Positions 36,596-48,603 of a stretch of DNA of 64,000 nucleotides are shown one piece after another. This DNA comes from Microbacterium lacus (GTDB taxonomy: Bacteria > Actinomycetota > Actinomycetes > Actinomycetales > Microbacteriaceae), in the NCBI RefSeq assembly GCF_039531105.1, contig NZ_BAAAPK010000001.1, positions 310,001 to 374,000 on the forward strand. The letters run 5' to 3'. Within the stretch, counting starts at the first letter, position 1; each line of letters opens with the position of its first letter. The notes under the pieces are model-generated. The model searched no databases and had not been told where the DNA came from. It saw only the letters and a program-made list of their open reading frames with translations. A program made the translations under genes and the position numbers.

Positions 36596-37036
36596 CCCCC
36601 TCACGACGCCGATCCGACGGCGTTCGTTCCCTCACCGCTCTCCCATGCCCGCTCAGGGATGTCGGTCGACCCTCCCGACGGGTTCTACACAGTGTGGAAA
36701 ACCTGTGGATAACTCCGCAGAGCTGCGGAAACGTTGTGAGCGGACGACGCCGAGGCTGTGGATGGCGGATGCCGACCTGGTCGTCGCCTCCGCCCCGTGC
36801 ACGAATCCATCCTCAGCGGTTCCACAACTCACACGCGTGTAGTTCCCGTGTCTCGCCAGGTGTCCACCGACTTATCCACAGTTCCCACAGGCGTTAAGAA
36901 GATGACAGAGAAATTGTTAAGGGGAAAGGGTTCGATCACCTTGACGATGTCGGCGGACGGTCTGCGACCGCCTTGAAGGCGCCGGCGCGCAGGGCACTAG
37001 CATGGGAGAGCCCAAGCCGATGTCAAGGGAGCGCCA
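36596..37036. other. Replication origin oriC
   Basis: 441-bp non-coding gap between dnaA and dnaN. Perfect DnaA boxes occur at 36704-36712 (inverted) and 36872-36880 (direct). Degenerate ones are at 36693-36701 (TGTGGAAAA), 36757-36765 (TGTGGATGG) and 36881-36889 (GTTCCCACA). An AT-rich stretch at about 36893-36922, in a GC-rich genome, is the best candidate for the unwinding element. A TAGCAT hexamer near 36998 may be the dnaN -10. Confidence 0.93.
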
Positions 37037-38188
37037 GTGAGGTTCCACGTCAATCGCGATGTGTTCAGCGAAGCCGTGTCGTTCGTCGTCAAGCTCCTGC
37101 CGCAGCGCAACCCGCAGCCGATCCTGGCGGGCGTGCTGATCGAAGCATCCGATGCGGGACTGTCTCTCGCCGCGTTCGACTACGAGGCATCCGCCCGCAC
37201 CACGATCGAGGCGACGGTCGACGAGCCCGGCACGATCCTGGTCCACGGCCGGCTCCTCTCCGAGATCGCGAGCCGCCTGCCGAACGCGCCGATCCAGATC
37301 GAGGTCGACGACGACGGCGGGATCCTGCTGACCTGCGGCTCGGCCCGGTTCACGCTGGCTTCGATGCCCGTGCAGGAATACCCCGCGATCCCCGAGGTCT
37401 CCGGCGACACGGGTCTCGTTCCTTCCGAGGACTTCGCGACCGCGATCGCACAGGTCGCCTTCGCGGCGTCCCGCGATGATGTGACTCCGGTCCTCACCGG
37501 CGTTCAGCTCGAAGTGTCGGGAACCCAGCTGAGCCTGGTCGCGACCGACCGCTACCGCGTGGCTCTGCGCGAGATCCCCTGGGACGGCGGCACCAGCGCA
37601 TCGGACGAACCGACGACCGCGCTCGTCCCGGCCCGCACCCTCACCGAAGTCGGCAAGACCTTCGCGCACGGCGGCGACATCTCGATCGCGTTCTCCGGAT
37701 CGGGTGATCGCGAGATCATCGCCTTCACCGCGGGCAACAAGACCGTCACTTCGCTGCTGATCAAGGGCAACTTCCCGCCGGTTCGGCGCCTGTTCCCCGA
37801 GCAGACCGAGCACCACGCGGTCCTGAACACCGCCGAGCTCGCCGAGGCGGTCCGTCGCGTCGCCCTCGTGCTCGACCGGTCGGCGCCGCTCCGCTTCACG
37901 TTCACCACCGACAGCGTCTCGATGGACGCGTCCGGCACCGAGCAGGCTCGGGCGACCGAATCGGTCGACGCGCACCTCACGGGCGAGGACGTCACGTTGG
38001 GGCTCAACCCCCAGTACCTCCTCGAGTCGCTCAGCGCCGTGCGCAGCGAGTTCGTCCGCATCACGTTCACCTCGAGCGAGAACGCGAACAAGCTCAGCCC
38101 CGTGTTGATCACCCCGCAGACCTCGGTCGACAAGGCCGGCGGCGAGTCGTTCAAGTACCTCCTGCAGCCGAACCTGCTGCTGCGCTGA
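37037..38188 (+). CDS. dnaN: DNA polymerase III sliding clamp, beta subunit
   Basis: 383 residues, three-fold clamp architecture. Starts MRFHVNRDVFSEAVSFVVKLLPQR, with VATDRYRVALRE in the middle domain and a C-terminal hydrophobic-pocket region. GTG start with AAGGGAG upstream. Tethers polymerase III to DNA. No gnd gene intervenes before recF, unlike in several related actinobacteria. Confidence 0.98.
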   Translation: MRFHVNRDVFSEAVSFVVKLLPQRNPQPILAGVLIEASDAGLSLAAFDYEASARTTIEATVDEPGTILVHGRLLSEIASRLPNAPIQIEVDDDGGILLTCGSARFTLASMPVQEYPAIPEVSGDTGLVPSEDFATAIAQVAFAASRDDVTPVLTGVQLEVSGTQLSLVATDRYRVALREIPWDGGTSASDEPTTALVPARTLTEVGKTFAHGGDISIAFSGSGDREIIAFTAGNKTVTSLLIKGNFPPVRRLFPEQTEHHAVLNTAELAEAVRRVALVLDRSAPLRFTFTTDSVSMDASGTEQARATESVDAHLTGEDVTLGLNPQYLLESLSAVRSEFVRITFTSSENANKLSPVLITPQTSVDKAGGESFKYLLQPNLLLR

Positions 38189-38238
38189 CCGCAGCCTCCG
38201 CGATCGGCCGCGGGGGTGGGCGCGATTAGGGTCGTACC

Positions 38239-39396
38239 GTGATCGTCGAGCATCTGAACCTCGTGGACTTCCGCAATTACGCGGAAGCCGACGTTGCTCT
38301 GGATGCCGGTCCCAATGTGTTCGTCGGCCGCAACGGCCAGGGCAAGACGAATCTGGCCGAGGCGATCGGCTTCCTCGCGACGCTCGGCTCGCACCGGGTC
38401 TCGAACGATGCGCCGATGGTGCGGGATTCCGCGGATTACGCGATCATCCGCGCGCGTCTCGCGCACGGCGAACGCCGTGTCCTGCTCGAGGCGCAGGTCA
38501 ACCGGCAGGGTGCGAACAAGGCCCGCGTGAACGGCGCGGCGGTGAAGCCCGCCGAGCTCCCGAGGTACGCGCAGGTCGTGCTGTTCGCCCCGGAGGACCT
38601 GCAGATCGTGCGCGGCGATCCGTCCGCGCGTCGACGGTTCATGGACCAGCTGCTCGTGCAACGATCACCCCGCTTCGCAGGGGTGATCGGCGATTACGAC
38701 CGCGTCCTCAAGCAGCGTTCCGCACTCCTGAAATCCGCGCGCGCCCGGGGGATCCGCGGGGATCAGCTCTCGACGCTCGACGTCTGGGACGACAAACTCG
38801 TCGCGCTCGGCAGTGAACTCATCCAGGCCCGGCTGGCTCTCGCCGCCGATCTCTCCGCGCCGATGACGGCGGCGTACACCGCGATCGCCGGTGCCGATCA
38901 CGCGCCGCAGCTCGAGTGGGCCCTGTCGGTGCGCGGTGAGGACCCCGAAGAGCAGGACGCACAGCCCGCGCACGCCGCGCCGGCCGGTGTGATCGCAGAG
39001 CAGTTCCGCGAGGCCCTTGCCCTCCGGCGTGCGGCAGAGCTCGAACGCGGACTGACCCTGGTCGGACCCCACCGCGACGACCTGGTGCTGCGGGTGCGCG
39101 GACTCCCGGTGAAGGGCTACGCCTCGCACGGGGAGTCGTGGTCCGTCGCGCTCGGGCTGCGGCTGGCTTCGGCCGAACTGCTGCGTGCCGAGTCCCGTCT
39201 CGGCGATCCCGTCCTGATCCTCGATGACGTGTTCGCCGAACTGGATGCCGACCGTCGAGCGCGACTCGCCGCGCTCGCGTCGGGATTCGAACAGGTGATC
39301 GTCACCGCCGCCGTGGGCGAGGACGTCCCGGCGGGTCTTCGGGCGCGCGTCGTCCGGGTGGAGTCCGGGCGCATCCTGGAGGATCCTCATGCCTGA
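38239..39396 (+). CDS. recF: DNA replication/repair protein RecF
   Basis: 385 residues. SMC-like ATPase: FRNYAEADV, Walker A VGRNGQGKTNLAEA, signature GYASHGESWSVALGLRLASA and Walker B ILDDVFAELD. Loads RecA on gapped DNA with RecOR. A TAGGGT hexamer ends 6 nt before the GTG, so transcription may begin at the start codon itself. Overlaps dciA by 8 bp. Confidence 0.97.
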   Translation: MIVEHLNLVDFRNYAEADVALDAGPNVFVGRNGQGKTNLAEAIGFLATLGSHRVSNDAPMVRDSADYAIIRARLAHGERRVLLEAQVNRQGANKARVNGAAVKPAELPRYAQVVLFAPEDLQIVRGDPSARRRFMDQLLVQRSPRFAGVIGDYDRVLKQRSALLKSARARGIRGDQLSTLDVWDDKLVALGSELIQARLALAADLSAPMTAAYTAIAGADHAPQLEWALSVRGEDPEEQDAQPAHAAPAGVIAEQFREALALRRAAELERGLTLVGPHRDDLVLRVRGLPVKGYASHGESWSVALGLRLASAELLRAESRLGDPVLILDDVFAELDADRRARLAALASGFEQVIVTAAVGEDVPAGLRARVVRVESGRILEDPHA

Positions 39397-39886
39397 TCCC
39401 ACCGGCGAGGGCGCCGTGCCCGAGACGATCGCGACCTATCTGCGGCTGCGTGGTCTCGAGCCGTCGGCCCGGACGTACCGCAAGAAGCGACGCCGCACGG
39501 ACGATGACGAGAACGTCCCGTTCACCGCGGGGCGCGACCCGCGCGGGGTGTCCGATGTCCTCGCCGCGCTCACGCGAGAGGCGGGGTGGGACTCGCAGCT
39601 CGCGCGAGAGGATGTCGTGCGCACGTGGGACGAGGTGGCCGGCGAGGAGACCGCCCGGCACACGAATCCCGTGGCTTTCGTGGACGGCACCCTCACGGTC
39701 CAGGCCGATTCCACCGCATGGGCGAAGCAGCTTCAGATCATGCGCTCGCAGATCCTCTCCGAGATCGTGCGTCGCTTCCCCGAAGCCGGTGTCGACGGCA
39801 TCCGCTTCATCGGGCCCGACGTCCCCTCCTGGAAATGGGGTCCCAGAACGACTCCAGGGCGTGGTCCGCGCGATACCTACGGGTAG
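39389..39886 (+). CDS. dciA: DciA-family (DUF721) replicative helicase operator
   Basis: 165 residues. The DUF721/DciA domain lies about 55-150, with WDEVAGEETARHTNPVAF, DGTLTVQADSTAWAKQLQ and LRSQI-type helices. DciA proteins are the ancestral loaders or operators of DnaB helicase in bacteria lacking DnaC/DnaI. GGAGG lies 6 nt before the ATG. Directly after recF and before gyrB, the usual actinobacterial position. Confidence 0.93.
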   Translation: MPDPTGEGAVPETIATYLRLRGLEPSARTYRKKRRRTDDDENVPFTAGRDPRGVSDVLAALTREAGWDSQLAREDVVRTWDEVAGEETARHTNPVAFVDGTLTVQADSTAWAKQLQIMRSQILSEIVRRFPEAGVDGIRFIGPDVPSWKWGPRTTPGRGPRDTYG

Positions 39887-40007
39887 GACACGTCCCGTCC
39901 CCTCGACGCGGAAAAGAACGCGCCACAGAGGCGGAGAGGCTGGTCTGAGAGCGGTTCCTTGATAGACTGGAACCGCCCCGGAACACGATGTGGAGCGCAC
40001 CGAGAAG

Positions 40008-42062
<2,055 letters not shown>

Positions 42063-42119
42063 CGCCGATCGCGGCTCGCCCCGCACTCGGCCCGACCGGA
42101 CACGACGAAGACGAGAGAC

Positions 42120-44729
42120 ATGACTGACGAAGAACGTCCCGCGCACAACCACGGTCACATCGACCAGGTCGACCTCCAGTCGGAGATGCAGCGCAGCTAT
42201 CTCGACTATGCGATGAGCGTGATCATCGGGCGCGCGCTGCCCGATGTCCGCGACGGCATGAAGCCGGTGCACCGCCGAGTGATCTACGCGATGTACGACG
42301 GCGGGTTCCGACCCGACAAGTCGTTCTCCAAGTGCGCCCGCGTCGTCGGTGAGGTCATGGGGCACTACCACCCGCACGGCGACACGGCGATCTACGACGC
42401 CCTCGTCCGACTCGTGCAGCCGTGGTCGCTGCGCTACCCGCTCGCGCTCGGACAGGGCAACTTCGGCTCTCCCGGCAACCAGGGCGCGGCCGCCCCTCGT
42501 TACACCGAGACGAAGATGGCTCCCCTCGCGCTCGAAATGGTGCGCGACATCGAAGAGGAGACCGTCGACTTCCAGGACAACTACGACGGTCAGACCCAGG
42601 AGCCGGTCGTCCTGCCGGCGCGCTTCCCGAACCTGCTCGTGAACGGCTCGGTCGGCATCGCGGTCGGCATGGCCACGAACATCCCGCCGCACAACCTGCG
42701 CGAGGTGTCCGCCGGAGCCCTCTGGGCGCTCGAGAACCCCGACGCCACCCGTGACGAGCTGCTCGAGGCGCTCATGGAGCGCATCCCCGGGCCCGACTTC
42801 CCGACCCACGCGCAGATCCTCGGAACGCGCGGCATCCGCGACGCGTACCGCACCGGCCGCGGTTCGATCACGATGCGCGCCGTGGTGAACGTCGAAGAGA
42901 TCCAGGGCCGTACGTGCCTGGTGATCACCGAGCTGCCGTACCAGGTCAATCCCGACAACGTCGCGGTCAAGATCAGCGACCTCGCCCGCGAGGGCAAGAT
43001 CACCGGAATCGCCGACATCCGCGATGAGACCTCGGATCGCACGGGCCAGCGCCTCGTGATCGTCCTGAAGCGGGATGCCGTCGCCAAGGTCGTGCTGAAC
43101 AACCTCTACAAGCACACCCAGCTCCAGGAGAACTTCGGCGCGAACATGCTCGCGATCGTCGACGGCGTGCCGCGCACGCTGCCGCTCGACGGCTTCATCA
43201 CGCACTGGATCGACCACCAGATCGACGTGATCGTCCGCCGCACGCAGTTCCGGCTCCGCAAGGCCGAAGAGCGCATGCACATCCTGCGCGGCTACCTCAA
43301 GGCGCTCGACGCGTTGGACGAGGTCATCGCCCTCATCCGCCGGTCGGCGACGGTCGACGATGCGCGCGAGGGCCTGAAGACGCTCCTGGACATCGACGAC
43401 ATCCAGGCCGATGCGATCCTCACGATGCAGCTGCGGCGCCTCGCCGCGCTCGAGCGTCAGAAGATCATGGACGAGGCGGCCGAACTCGAGCTGCAGATCG
43501 CCGATTTCAAGGCGATCCTCGCCGACCCGATCCGCCAGCGCGGCATCATCCGCGAAGAGCTCACCACGATCGTGGACCGCTTCGGCGATGACCGTCGCAC
43601 GCAGATCCTGCACGGATTCGACGGCGACATGTCGGTCGAGGACCTCATCCCCGAAGAGGAGATGGTCGTCACCGTCACGCGCGAGGGATACATCAAGCGC
43701 ACCCGCAGCGACAATTACCGCCAGCAGCACCGCGGTGGGCGCGGAGTCAAGGGCGCGCAGCTGCGCGCCGACGACGTCGTCGAGCACTTCTTCGTCACGA
43801 CGACCCATCATTGGCTGCTGTTCTTCACCACGAAGGGCCGCGTCTACCGGGCGAAGGCATACGAAGTGCCCGAAGCCGGTCGCGACGCGAAGGGGCAGCA
43901 CGTCGCGAACCTGCTCGCGCTGCAGCCGGGCGAGGAGATCGCGCAGATCCTCGACATCCGCGACTACTCCGTCGCGACCTACCTCGTGCTCGCCACCCGC
44001 AGCGGGCTCGTGAAGAAGACGCGCCTGACCGAGTACGACACGAACCGTCAGGGCGGTGTCATCGCGATCAAGCTCCGCGGGCAGGACGAAGAGGACGGCG
44101 ACGAACTCGTCAGCGCCCTGCTGGTCGACGAGGGCGACGACATCCTGCTCATCAGCCGCCTGGGCATGTCGCTCCGCTTCACCGCGAGCGATGACTCCCT
44201 GCGTCCGATGGGACGCTCGACGGAGGGCGTGAAGGGCATGTCCTTCCGCGCCGGCGACAGCCTGCTGTCGGCATCCGTCGCCAGAGAGGGTGCGTACGTG
44301 TTCGTCGTGACCGACGGCGGCTACGCCAAGCGCACCGACATCGCGCAGTACCGCGGCCAGAGCCGCGGCGGACTGGGCATCAAGGTCGCGCGTCTGAGCG
44401 ATGACCGGGGCGTCCTCGCGGGTGGTCTCATGGTCGCGGAGGACGACGAGGTCTTGGTGGTTCTTGCCAGCGGCAAGGTGGTACGCTCTGCCGTGGCCGA
44501 GGTCCCTGCGAAGGGACGCGACACGATGGGTGTGGTCTTCGCCCGCACCGACGAGGCGGACCGCATCATCGCGATCGCCCGCAACAGCGAACGCGGCCTG
44601 ACCGAAACTTCAGACGCAGCAGAATCAGACGCAGCGACAGCAGAGGCGCCCGACACCGAGCAGCAGGACGCCGGATCGGCCACAGCAGCGGCCTCGCCCG
44701 AGATCCCCGAAGAGAGTACTGACGCATGA
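42120..44729 (+). CDS. gyrA: DNA gyrase subunit A
   Basis: 869 residues. Breakage-reunion domain with [18 protein letters not shown], the quinolone region [20 protein letters not shown], catalytic tyrosine in [12 protein letters not shown], and C-terminal beta-pinwheel blades including the GyrA box [10 protein letters not shown]. At the E. coli Ser83 position it has Thr; Asp87 is kept. An acidic Ala/Glu tail of about 40 residues ends the protein. Overlaps the next gene by 4 bp. Confidence 0.98.
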   Translation: MTDEERPAHNHGHIDQVDLQSEMQRSYLDYAMSVIIGRALPDVRDGMKPVHRRVIYAMYDGGFRPDKSFSKCARVVGEVMGHYHPHGDTAIYDALVRLVQPWSLRYPLALGQGNFGSPGNQGAAAPRYTETKMAPLALEMVRDIEEETVDFQDNYDGQTQEPVVLPARFPNLLVNGSVGIAVGMATNIPPHNLREVSAGALWALENPDATRDELLEALMERIPGPDFPTHAQILGTRGIRDAYRTGRGSITMRAVVNVEEIQGRTCLVITELPYQVNPDNVAVKISDLAREGKITGIADIRDETSDRTGQRLVIVLKRDAVAKVVLNNLYKHTQLQENFGANMLAIVDGVPRTLPLDGFITHWIDHQIDVIVRRTQFRLRKAEERMHILRGYLKALDALDEVIALIRRSATVDDAREGLKTLLDIDDIQADAILTMQLRRLAALERQKIMDEAAELELQIADFKAILADPIRQRGIIREELTTIVDRFGDDRRTQILHGFDGDMSVEDLIPEEEMVVTVTREGYIKRTRSDNYRQQHRGGRGVKGAQLRADDVVEHFFVTTTHHWLLFFTTKGRVYRAKAYEVPEAGRDAKGQHVANLLALQPGEEIAQILDIRDYSVATYLVLATRSGLVKKTRLTEYDTNRQGGVIAIKLRGQDEEDGDELVSALLVDEGDDILLISRLGMSLRFTASDDSLRPMGRSTEGVKGMSFRAGDSLLSASVAREGAYVFVVTDGGYAKRTDIAQYRGQSRGGLGIKVARLSDDRGVLAGGLMVAEDDEVLVVLASGKVVRSAVAEVPAKGRDTMGVVFARTDEADRIIAIARNSERGLTETSDAAESDAATAEAPDTEQQDAGSATAAASPEIPEESTDA

Positions 44730-45130
44730 GCACGGTAGCCGACAAGCTCGCAAAGAAGTCCAGTTCCAAGACCAGCGCCAAGCAGGTGCGCCTGCGCCTG
44801 GTCTACGTGGACTTCTGGTCCGCGGTCAAGCTGTCCTTCCTCGCCGCGGTCGCGCTCGCGATCGTCACCGTGGTCAGCTTCTTCCTGGTCTACCTGATCG
44901 TCCAGACCACCGGACTCATCGGCAAGGTCGACGAGTTCTTCCAGAGCTTCTCGGACGGCGGCGTGTCGATCGAGACGTTCATCGGTCTGCCGCAGGTCAT
45001 GGGCTTCGCCGCGATCGTGGCGATCCTGAACCTCGTCGTCGTGACCGTCCTCGGCGCCGTGATCGCGGGGATCTACAACCTCGCCGTGAAGGTGACCGGC
45101 GGCCTGCTGGTCGGGTTCACCTCGAACTGA
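44726..45130 (+). CDS. DUF3566 membrane protein
   Basis: 134 residues. Lys/Ser-rich N-terminus, then two membrane segments (about 30-62 and 90-118) with [19 protein letters not shown] before the first. DUF3566 proteins are encoded immediately after gyrA in most actinobacteria; function unknown. ATGA overlap with gyrA means translational coupling. Confidence 0.92.
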   Translation: MSTVADKLAKKSSSKTSAKQVRLRLVYVDFWSAVKLSFLAAVALAIVTVVSFFLVYLIVQTTGLIGKVDEFFQSFSDGGVSIETFIGLPQVMGFAAIVAILNLVVVTVLGAVIAGIYNLAVKVTGGLLVGFTSN

Positions 45131-45133
45131 CGG

Positions 45134-45856
45134 TCACACCATCCCGGTGGTCCCCAGCAGACTGCCGATCAGCCAGGTCACGGCCAGGGCCAGCCCGCCG
45201 CCGACGACCAGACGCAGCGTCGCCCGCGCTTTACCGCTTCCACCCAGCTGCGCCGAGACCGTTCCGGTGATCGCCAGGGCGACGAGCACGGCGATGAAGG
45301 TCAACGGGATCTTCAGCGCCGGTGGCAGCAGCAGGATCGTCAGCAGAGGCAGCAGCGCGCCGAGCGTGAACGCCACCGCGGAAGAGAGCGCCGCCTGCCA
45401 CGGGCTCACGAGATCGTCCTGATCGATGTGGAGCTCGACCTCGAGGTGCGCCGCGAGGGCGTCGTGCGCGGTGAGTTCGACCGCGACCTGGTGTGCCGTC
45501 GCCTCACTCAATCCGCGCGCGCGGTAGAGCTCGGCGAGTTCGGCCAGCTCCTCGTCGGGCATCTCCCGCAGCTCCCGCGTCTCCTTCGCGATGAGTGCCC
45601 GCTCACTGTCGCGCTGGCTGCTCACCGAGACGTACTCGCCGAGCGCCATCGAGATCGCGCCGCCGACGAGTCCGGCGATGCCCGCGATGAGGAGCGCGGG
45701 GGTGTCGGTCGTCGCGCCGGCGACGCCGACCACGAGAGAGGCGACCGAGACGATGCCGTCGTTCGCACCGAGCACCCCGGCGCGCAGCCAGTTCAGGCGC
45801 TGGCCGATTCCACCGGAGTGCGCTTCGCCGACGTGCGGTGCGGGTTCGGAACTCAT
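45134..45856 (-). CDS. VIT1/CCC1-family transporter
   Basis: 240 residues from the ATG at 45856 (a TTG at 45868 is possible). Family signature WLRAGVLGANDGIVSVASLVVGVAGA in the first helices, ISMALGEYVSVSSQRDSERALI, an acidic cytosolic helical loop, then three C-terminal helices. Related proteins carry Fe2+ or Mn2+ across membranes. Convergent with the gyrA-DUF3566 unit, stops 3 bp apart. Confidence 0.9.
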   Translation of the reverse strand: MSSEPAPHVGEAHSGGIGQRLNWLRAGVLGANDGIVSVASLVVGVAGATTDTPALLIAGIAGLVGGAISMALGEYVSVSSQRDSERALIAKETRELREMPDEELAELAELYRARGLSEATAHQVAVELTAHDALAAHLEVELHIDQDDLVSPWQAALSSAVAFTLGALLPLLTILLLPPALKIPLTFIAVLVALAITGTVSAQLGGSGKARATLRLVVGGGLALAVTWLIGSLLGTTGMV

Positions 45857-45978
45857 GACCTCAGTCAACTCCCTCCGCCTTGTTCGCGCACCTCGGCCGG
45901 CCGTGAGTATGGATTCGTGAATTGCCGATCGTTCGGGTAAAGTCTTGGAGGTTGACGGCGCTCGCGCCGCACGTAATC

Positions 45979-46052
45979 GGGGGTATAGCTCAGGCGGTTA
46001 GAGCGCTTCACTGATAATGAAGAGGTCCCAGGTTCAAGTCCTGGTACCCCCA
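45979..46052 (+). tRNA. tRNA-Ile (GAT)
   Basis: Acceptor GGGGGTA pairs with TACCCCC. The anticodon loop is CTGATAA with a CTTCA/TGAAG stem, and the T-arm contains GGTTCAAGTCC. CCA is not encoded, matching the need for cca. Confidence 0.97.
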
Positions 46053-46065
46053 CAACAACAGCCCC

Positions 46066-46138
46066 GGGGCCTTAGCTCAGTTGGTAGAGCGCCTGCTTTG
46101 CAAGCAGGATGTCAGGAGTTCGAATCTCCTAGGCTCCA
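46066..46138 (+). tRNA. tRNA-Ala (TGC)
   Basis: Acceptor GGGGCCT with AGGCTCC (one G-U), D-arm TAGCTCAGTTGGTAGAGC, anticodon stem CCTGC/GCAGG enclosing TTTGCAA, T-loop GTTCGAATC. 13 bp after tRNA-Ile and probably co-transcribed. Confidence 0.97.
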
Positions 46139-46151
46139 CGAAAGTGCAGAC

Positions 46152-46187
46152 GAAGCGCCGGCCCCCGGGCCGGCGCTTCTCGCTTTC
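46152..46187 (+). terminator. Terminator after the tRNA pair
   Basis: A 13-bp GC-rich perfect stem (46152-46164 with 46167-46179; the centre opens to form the loop), followed by TCTCGCTTTCC. It also lies just after the convergent permease gene. Confidence 0.75.
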
Positions 46188-46190
46188 CGT

Positions 46191-47546
46191 TCAGCCGACG
46201 TTCTCGGGGTCGCCGCCCAGCGGTCCGATCGGGACGATCGGACCGCCGTCATCGGCCCCCGTGCGTCGGGCCCGCGCGATCGCGTTGCCCACGTGATAGA
46301 TCACGAGCGCCGCGACCGTGCCCAGCACGATCGCGCCGAAGCTCAGGGCGCCGAGGTTCATCGTGAACCCGGCGATCGCGATCACGAACGAGACCGCGAC
46401 GGTGTACTGGTTCACCGGACGCGAGAAGTCGACCTGGTTGTCGACCCAGATCTTGATCCCGATCACGCCGATCAGCCCGTAGAGGGCCGTCGTCACACCA
46501 CCCAGCACGCCGGCGGGCATGGCGAAGATCACCGCCCCCACTTTGGGTGAGAACGCCAGCAGCACCGCGAACGTGCCGGCCACCCAGTACGCCGCGGTCG
46601 AGTAGACGCGCGTCGCAGCCATCACGCCGATGTTCTCGCCGTACGTCGTCGTGCCGGAGCCGCCGAAGAAACCCGCGATCGTCGTCGCCAGCCCGTCCGC
46701 GAGCAGCGCCCGGCCGGTGCGCGCGTTCACCGACGGATCCGCGGTCATCGTCGCCACCCCGCGGACGTGCCCGACGTTCTCGGCCACGAGCACGAGGATC
46801 ACCGGAAGGAACATCGGCAGGAAGCTCCACGCCACCGGGTCGCCGAACGCCGGCAGGTGGAATTCGGGCAGGCCGATCCACGCCGCGCTCTCCACTCCCG
46901 AGAAGTCGACGCGGCCGAGCGCCGCCGCGACGACGTACCCGAACACGACCCCCACGAAGATGGAGATGCGTCCGAGGAATCCGCGGAACAGCACCGCGAA
47001 CAGGATGCAGGCCGCGAGCGTGATCGTGCCGAGCAGCGCGTCCTGCTGGAAGTTCTGCCACGCCACCGGCGCCAGGTTCAGCCCGATGAGCGCGACGATG
47101 GCTCCGGAGACGACCGGCGGCATGAGCCGCTCGATCCACCGGGTTCCGGTGGCCTGCACGATGAATCCCACGCCCGCCAGGAGCACACCGGTGACGAACA
47201 CGCCGAGCAGCGCCCGGCTGATCTGCTCGGGCGAGTCCAGGGGCGCCCCGTCGCCCGGACCGAGCGCGAGGATCGGCGCGATGAACGCGAACGACGATCC
47301 CAGATAGCTGGGCAGGCGGTTGCCGGTGAGCACGAGGAAGAGGATCGTCCCGAGACCCGAGAACAGCAGGGTCGTCGAGACCGGGAACCCGGTCAGCAGC
47401 GGCACGAGGAAGGTCGCGCCGAACATCGCGACCACGTGCTGCGCCCCGATCGCGATCGTCGCGGGCCACGCGAGACGCTCGGCGGGCTTGACGACGGCGC
47501 CCGGTGCGACGGAGCGCCCGTCGCCATGAGTGGTCCAGATCGGCAC
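46191..47546 (-). CDS. NCS2-family uracil/xanthine permease
   Basis: 451 residues from the GTG at 47546, with GAGGAG 6 nt upstream. NCS2 fold with about 14 helices. AIGAQHVVAMFGATFLVP is the helix-1 signature, LVAENVGHVRGVATMT carries the substrate-contacting glutamate, and GGSGTTTYGENIGVMA is diagnostic of the uracil (UraA) group. Proton-coupled uptake of uracil or a related base. Confidence 0.92.
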   Translation of the reverse strand: MPIWTTHGDGRSVAPGAVVKPAERLAWPATIAIGAQHVVAMFGATFLVPLLTGFPVSTTLLFSGLGTILFLVLTGNRLPSYLGSSFAFIAPILALGPGDGAPLDSPEQISRALLGVFVTGVLLAGVGFIVQATGTRWIERLMPPVVSGAIVALIGLNLAPVAWQNFQQDALLGTITLAACILFAVLFRGFLGRISIFVGVVFGYVVAAALGRVDFSGVESAAWIGLPEFHLPAFGDPVAWSFLPMFLPVILVLVAENVGHVRGVATMTADPSVNARTGRALLADGLATTIAGFFGGSGTTTYGENIGVMAATRVYSTAAYWVAGTFAVLLAFSPKVGAVIFAMPAGVLGGVTTALYGLIGVIGIKIWVDNQVDFSRPVNQYTVAVSFVIAIAGFTMNLGALSFGAIVLGTVAALVIYHVGNAIARARRTGADDGGPIVPIGPLGGDPENVG

Positions 47547-47619
47547 GTGTCTCTCCTCGGCGCATCGCGAATGGGTCACGTCAGACTAACCGGGCACGAC
47601 CCCTCGATAGAGTCGGGAC

Positions 47620-48045
47620 ATGGATCTGCGGGTGGCGGCCTACGCCGTCATCGTGGATGCCGATGATCGCATCCTCCTCGCACACTGGAACGAGGGTCGC
47701 CGCGCAGCATGGACCCTGCCGGGCGGGGGTCTGGAGGCCGGTGAAGATCCCGAGCACGCGGCGCGCCGCGAGGTGCGCGAGGAAACGGGCTATCGCGCGG
47801 CGATCGGCGAGCTGCTCGGCATCCATTCGCGGGTGATCCCCGCCACCCGACGACTCGCGACCGATGCGACCGGTCCCCTACATGCGCTGCGGATCGTCTA
47901 CCGGGCCAAGATCGTGGGCGGACGCCTGCGCCACGAGATCGGCGGCTCGACCGATCGGGCCGAGTGGTTCCCCCTGTCGGCCGTCGGAGGACTGCAGCGC
48001 GTGAAACTCGTGGACATCGCCCTCAAGATGTCCGCCGACGGATGA
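47620..48045 (+). CDS. NUDIX hydrolase
   Basis: 141 residues. Nudix box GGGLEAGEDPEHAARREVREETGY lies at about residues 37-60, with the REVREET metal-binding helix. Hydrolyses a nucleoside diphosphate linked to another group; substrate unknown. A TAGAGT hexamer ends 6 nt before the ATG and there is no Shine-Dalgarno. Confidence 0.92.
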   Translation: MDLRVAAYAVIVDADDRILLAHWNEGRRAAWTLPGGGLEAGEDPEHAARREVREETGYRAAIGELLGIHSRVIPATRRLATDATGPLHALRIVYRAKIVGGRLRHEIGGSTDRAEWFPLSAVGGLQRVKLVDIALKMSADG

Positions 48046-48052
48046 CCGCGAG

Positions 48053-48535
48053 TCAGTCGATCGACTGAGAGATGTCGGCGACGACCGCCCGGTAGGCGGC
48101 GATGAGGTCATCGGCCTGCACGAACATGCTGTAGCCGTGGGCGCCGGCGCCCATGGCGATCCGCTCGCCGACGATGCGCTCATCGGCGAACACCGGCCAG
48201 TCCGTCGAGCTGCCGACGGGAACGATCGTCCCCCGCTCATAGCCTGTCGCGGCCAGCGCGCGAGCGGGATCAGGCAGTTGCAGCTTGTTCACGCCCACGA
48301 CCGCCCGCAGCTTCGGCCACGAGATGGACCGGTCGCCGGGGATGAGGGCGAACAGATACGTGTCATCGCTGCGCTTCACGACGAGCGTCTTCACGATCGA
48401 CGCGGGCGGGATGCCGAGCAGCGCCGCCGCCTCCACCAGGCTCTCGGCCGCCGGGCGCTCGCGCAGCTCCACGTCGAGTCCTCGCTCGGCGGCGGCATCG
48501 CGCACGCGCGCGACGGGATCGATCGCATCGGTCAT
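48053..48535 (-). CDS. YbaK/ProX-family aminoacyl-tRNA deacylase
   Basis: 160 residues. ASIVKTLVVKRSDDTYLFALIPGD is the typical YbaK core containing the conserved lysine; GVNKLQLPDPARALAATGYERGTIVPVG follows. Hydrolyses misacylated tRNA (Cys-tRNAPro or similar). A TAGCCT hexamer ends 6 nt before the ATG: probable leaderless message. Convergent with the NUDIX gene, 7 bp apart. Confidence 0.92.
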   Translation of the reverse strand: MTDAIDPVARVRDAAAERGLDVELRERPAAESLVEAAALLGIPPASIVKTLVVKRSDDTYLFALIPGDRSISWPKLRAVVGVNKLQLPDPARALAATGYERGTIVPVGSSTDWPVFADERIVGERIAMGAGAHGYSMFVQADDLIAAYRAVVADISQSID

Positions 48536-48553
48536 CCCGCCAGGCTACCGACA

Positions 48554-48584
48554 CGAAGACCCCCGCCGGCGGCGGGGGTCTTCG
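48554..48584 (-). terminator. Terminator upstream of the YbaK gene
   Basis: A 14-bp perfect stem (48554-48567 with 48571-48584) with a 3-nt loop. It ends the minus-strand membrane protein gene before the YbaK promoter. Confidence 0.85.
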
Positions 48585-48603
48585 TCACGACATCGAGGTG
48601 CGC

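Noticed and set aside
36818..36826. Additional DnaA box GGTTCCACA in oriC
   Set aside because: Three mismatches to the consensus; not counted as a box.
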